This document shows positions 5,256 to 6,507 of a DNA stretch of 6,507 nt, piece after piece; the first letter of the stretch is position 1; each line of letters begins with the position of its first letter. This stretch comes from Tannerella sp. (GTDB taxonomy: Bacteria > Bacteroidota > Bacteroidia > Bacteroidales > Tannerellaceae), in assembly GCA_031277235.1 (NCBI GenBank), contig JAITMT010000236.1, positions 1 to 6,507 of the forward strand. The letters are read 5' to 3'. The notes below the pieces were generated by a model that was given only the letters and a program-made list of their open reading frames with translations, was not told the DNA's origin and made no database searches. A program made the position numbers and the translations under genes.

Positions 5256-6221
5256 TCAGAACACGAACGCCAGTCCCATACTGTTGCCGGTAGTCTGAAT
5301 CTCGAGCCGGGGAGCGGGCTGTGCGGGCGGTTGCCAGCCATAGTCGCGGAGGTAGGCATTGCGTGCAATCCTTTTCTTGGTACCTCCGATAATCCACAGG
5401 GGGGTACCTGCCAGTACACAGACAGTTCCGACGGAGGCGAGAACGCTTCCCGTTCCCGAAAAATCGTCTATCATAGTGCTTCCCTCCTTGACCGTTTCAG
5501 TCTCGGCGATGATAACGCTCGCTACAACGACTCCCAGACCGCCTAACGTCAAACCCATGCCGATGTTTTTCAGCACGCTGCCCGACCGGTAATTCCGGTA
5601 AAGATCGGGAGCGTCCAGCGCCATGTTATGCCTCCAGTCTGTGGATCTTGTCTGATAGGAAACGGCAGGTTGCCGCCGAACTTCCGATGCCGGAGCAGTC
5701 TCTTCCCCGGCAACCCGGTTGTAGGAACTTCTTCGCCCACTGCGCGGCGCCGTGCGTCGGACTTCAGGCGCAACTTCGCCTTCATCTTCAACCTCCCCTT
5801 CCGTATTCCGGTTATAGGAATTTATCCGCTGACGGCGCGACGCCGGTCGCTGAACTTTGGGCGCAGAAGCCATCACCTCCTCCTCTGCCTCAGCCTCTGC
5901 CTCAACCTCTGCCTTCGCCTCTGCCTCAGCCTTTACCTCCGCTTTCTCCTCCGCCTCCCCAAACACATCCTCACTCCCATTTTCATACCTGATCATGGAG
6001 ATGTTCGACTTTTTCAGCGTATAATTCGGTCCGTTTTGATTGTCAAATCTCTTGTATTTGACTTCGTCTATTCCGACTTCCTGAACAACGGCTTGAATAT
6101 CATAGCCGTTCTTCAGCATAATCACATCCTGGGCAAACATTGTTACGCTGCCTGCCAGGAAGATTGCCATTGCAATCGCTTTTCTTAAATTTAATCCGAC
6201 TTTTAACATGGTAATATACAT
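5256..6221 (-). CDS. Exported Glu/Ala-rich protein with two hydrophobic segments, 321 aa
   Basis: Residues 1-30 are a signal peptide (basic LNLRK, hydrophobic core, cleavage near FA-Q31 as is common in Bacteroidetes). Residues 32-87 form a small domain (DVIMLKNGYDIQAVVQEVG, then YKRFDNQNGP and ISMIRYENG) that resembles a short domain I associate with exported Bacteroidetes proteins; no function is known to me. Residues 89-115 are low-complexity Glu/Ala/Lys/Val. Residues 120-192 are an Arg-rich linker with repeated SYNR/SYQTR and EVRR units. Two Gly-rich hydrophobic segments follow (about 216-238 and 258-280), with basic TKKRIAR after the second, and the protein ends in GLAFVF. ATG at 6221 gives 321 residues; ATG at 6209 (MLKVGLNLRK) gives a more typical signal peptide and is equally possible. 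It may be its own unit, because the inverted repeat separates it from the next gene. Confidence 0.85.
   Translation of the reverse strand: MYITMLKVGLNLRKAIAMAIFLAGSVTMFAQDVIMLKNGYDIQAVVQEVGIDEVKYKRFDNQNGPNYTLKKSNISMIRYENGSEDVFGEAEEKAEVKAEAEAKAEVEAEAEAEEEVMASAPKVQRPASRRQRINSYNRNTEGEVEDEGEVAPEVRRTAPRSGRRSSYNRVAGEETAPASEVRRQPAVSYQTRSTDWRHNMALDAPDLYRNYRSGSVLKNIGMGLTLGGLGVVVASVIIAETETVKEGSTMIDDFSGTGSVLASVGTVCVLAGTPLWIIGGTKKRIARNAYLRDYGWQPPAQPAPRLEIQTTGNSMGLAFVF
5877..5957. repeat. Degenerate GAG/GCN low-complexity tract in coding DNA
   Basis: This stretch is a run of imperfect hexamers (GAGGCN-type on the minus strand) encoding the Glu/Ala/Lys/Val linker at residues 89-115 of the exported protein. 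It stays in frame throughout. Such tracts change length by slippage, so linker length may vary between strains. Confidence 0.7.
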
Positions 6222-6507
6222 TTAAAAATTTGTTTTATATTCTCCGAACTGCTCTCCCTTTGGAGGCAGGGCTGTCAGGTTCCATTCCCGTTGGGGGAAT
6301 ATTGCGCGGTAGAAAATGTTTCCCGTTGTCGGTTGCATTCCCTACGGAATGCATCCCGTGTGTGGATTGCCTTTCTACCGGGCGATGCATTCCTACGGAA
6401 TGCCTGCGGGTGGGGTGTAAAAAATGTGCATATCATGAAAATATTCTTCGTTCTTTTATCCCGTAGGGATTGGATATTGGTAGAATACGGATTTTCTCTC
6501 CCGCCTG
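6222..6507. repeat. Gene-free region with clustered small palindromes
   Basis: I see no credible gene here. The region holds at least five short hairpins: 6284-6300 (ATTCCC/GGGAAT), 6335-6352 (GCATTCC, loop CTAC, GGAATGC), 6387-6403 (GCATTCC, loop TAC, GGAATGC), 6458-6470 (ATCCC, loop GTA, GGGAT) and a weak 6254-6265 (CTCC/GGAG). GGTAGAAAA at 6308-6316 and the reversed TTTCTACC at 6372-6379 lie near them. The 7-bp GCATTCC palindrome recurs in weaker form at 2963-2980. It looks like a cluster of dispersed intergenic repeats. A promoter for the gene at 6221 must lie here, but I could not fix its position. Confidence 0.65.

Noticed and set aside
6230..6466. 78-codon plus-strand ORF with several Cys residues
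   Set aside because: It consists of the palindromic repeats at the right edge. The Cys and Pro content follows from the repeat DNA, so I do not call it a RiPP precursor.

Overview
The window reads as a Bacteroidales-type chromosome segment. The clues are lipoprotein signals followed by acidic residues, an exported protein with a signal ending in FAQ, A-rich rather than Shine-Dalgarno-like leaders, and many short dispersed intergenic palindromes. All six genes I can support lie on the minus strand, so transcription runs from high to low coordinates. I found no RNA gene, transposase, CRISPR array or clear intrinsic terminator. Species cannot be assigned from the sequence alone.

Layout in the direction of transcription: a 286-base gene-free stretch of small palindromes at the right edge (6222-6507); an exported protein with a Glu/Ala-rich linker (6221-5256); a gap holding a near-perfect 27-bp inverted repeat and a short leader hairpin; an AT-richer membrane protein (5083-4454); four bases later a seven-bladed WD40 propeller with a twin-arginine-like export signal and a Cys-rich C-terminal tail (4449-3058); a 201-base gap with two hairpins; a radical SAM/SPASM enzyme (2856-1390); a lipoprotein of unknown function (1356-502); and a second, DUF2846-like lipoprotein cut by the left edge (428 to beyond 1).

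The centrepiece is the WD40 protein followed by the radical SAM/SPASM enzyme. The enzyme has the complete cysteine set for three Fe-S clusters, as in anaerobic sulfatase-maturing enzymes and RiPP maturases. The neighbouring propeller ends in a roughly 50-residue tail with nine cysteines in two related C-x-C / C-V-P modules, which looks like a modification substrate. My inference is that the enzyme modifies the tail in the cytoplasm, the protein is exported folded through Tat, and the flanking membrane protein and lipoproteins act in or on the envelope. None of this is proved by sequence. Small core peptides are the usual targets of such enzymes, so a large propeller carrier would be unusual.

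A second theme is a repeated leader. A 14-nt hairpin with a GNRA tetraloop sits 17-18 nt upstream of the start codon of three genes (5083, 1356 and 428). In two of them it is preceded by tandem 13-nt repeats that run into the end of the upstream gene.
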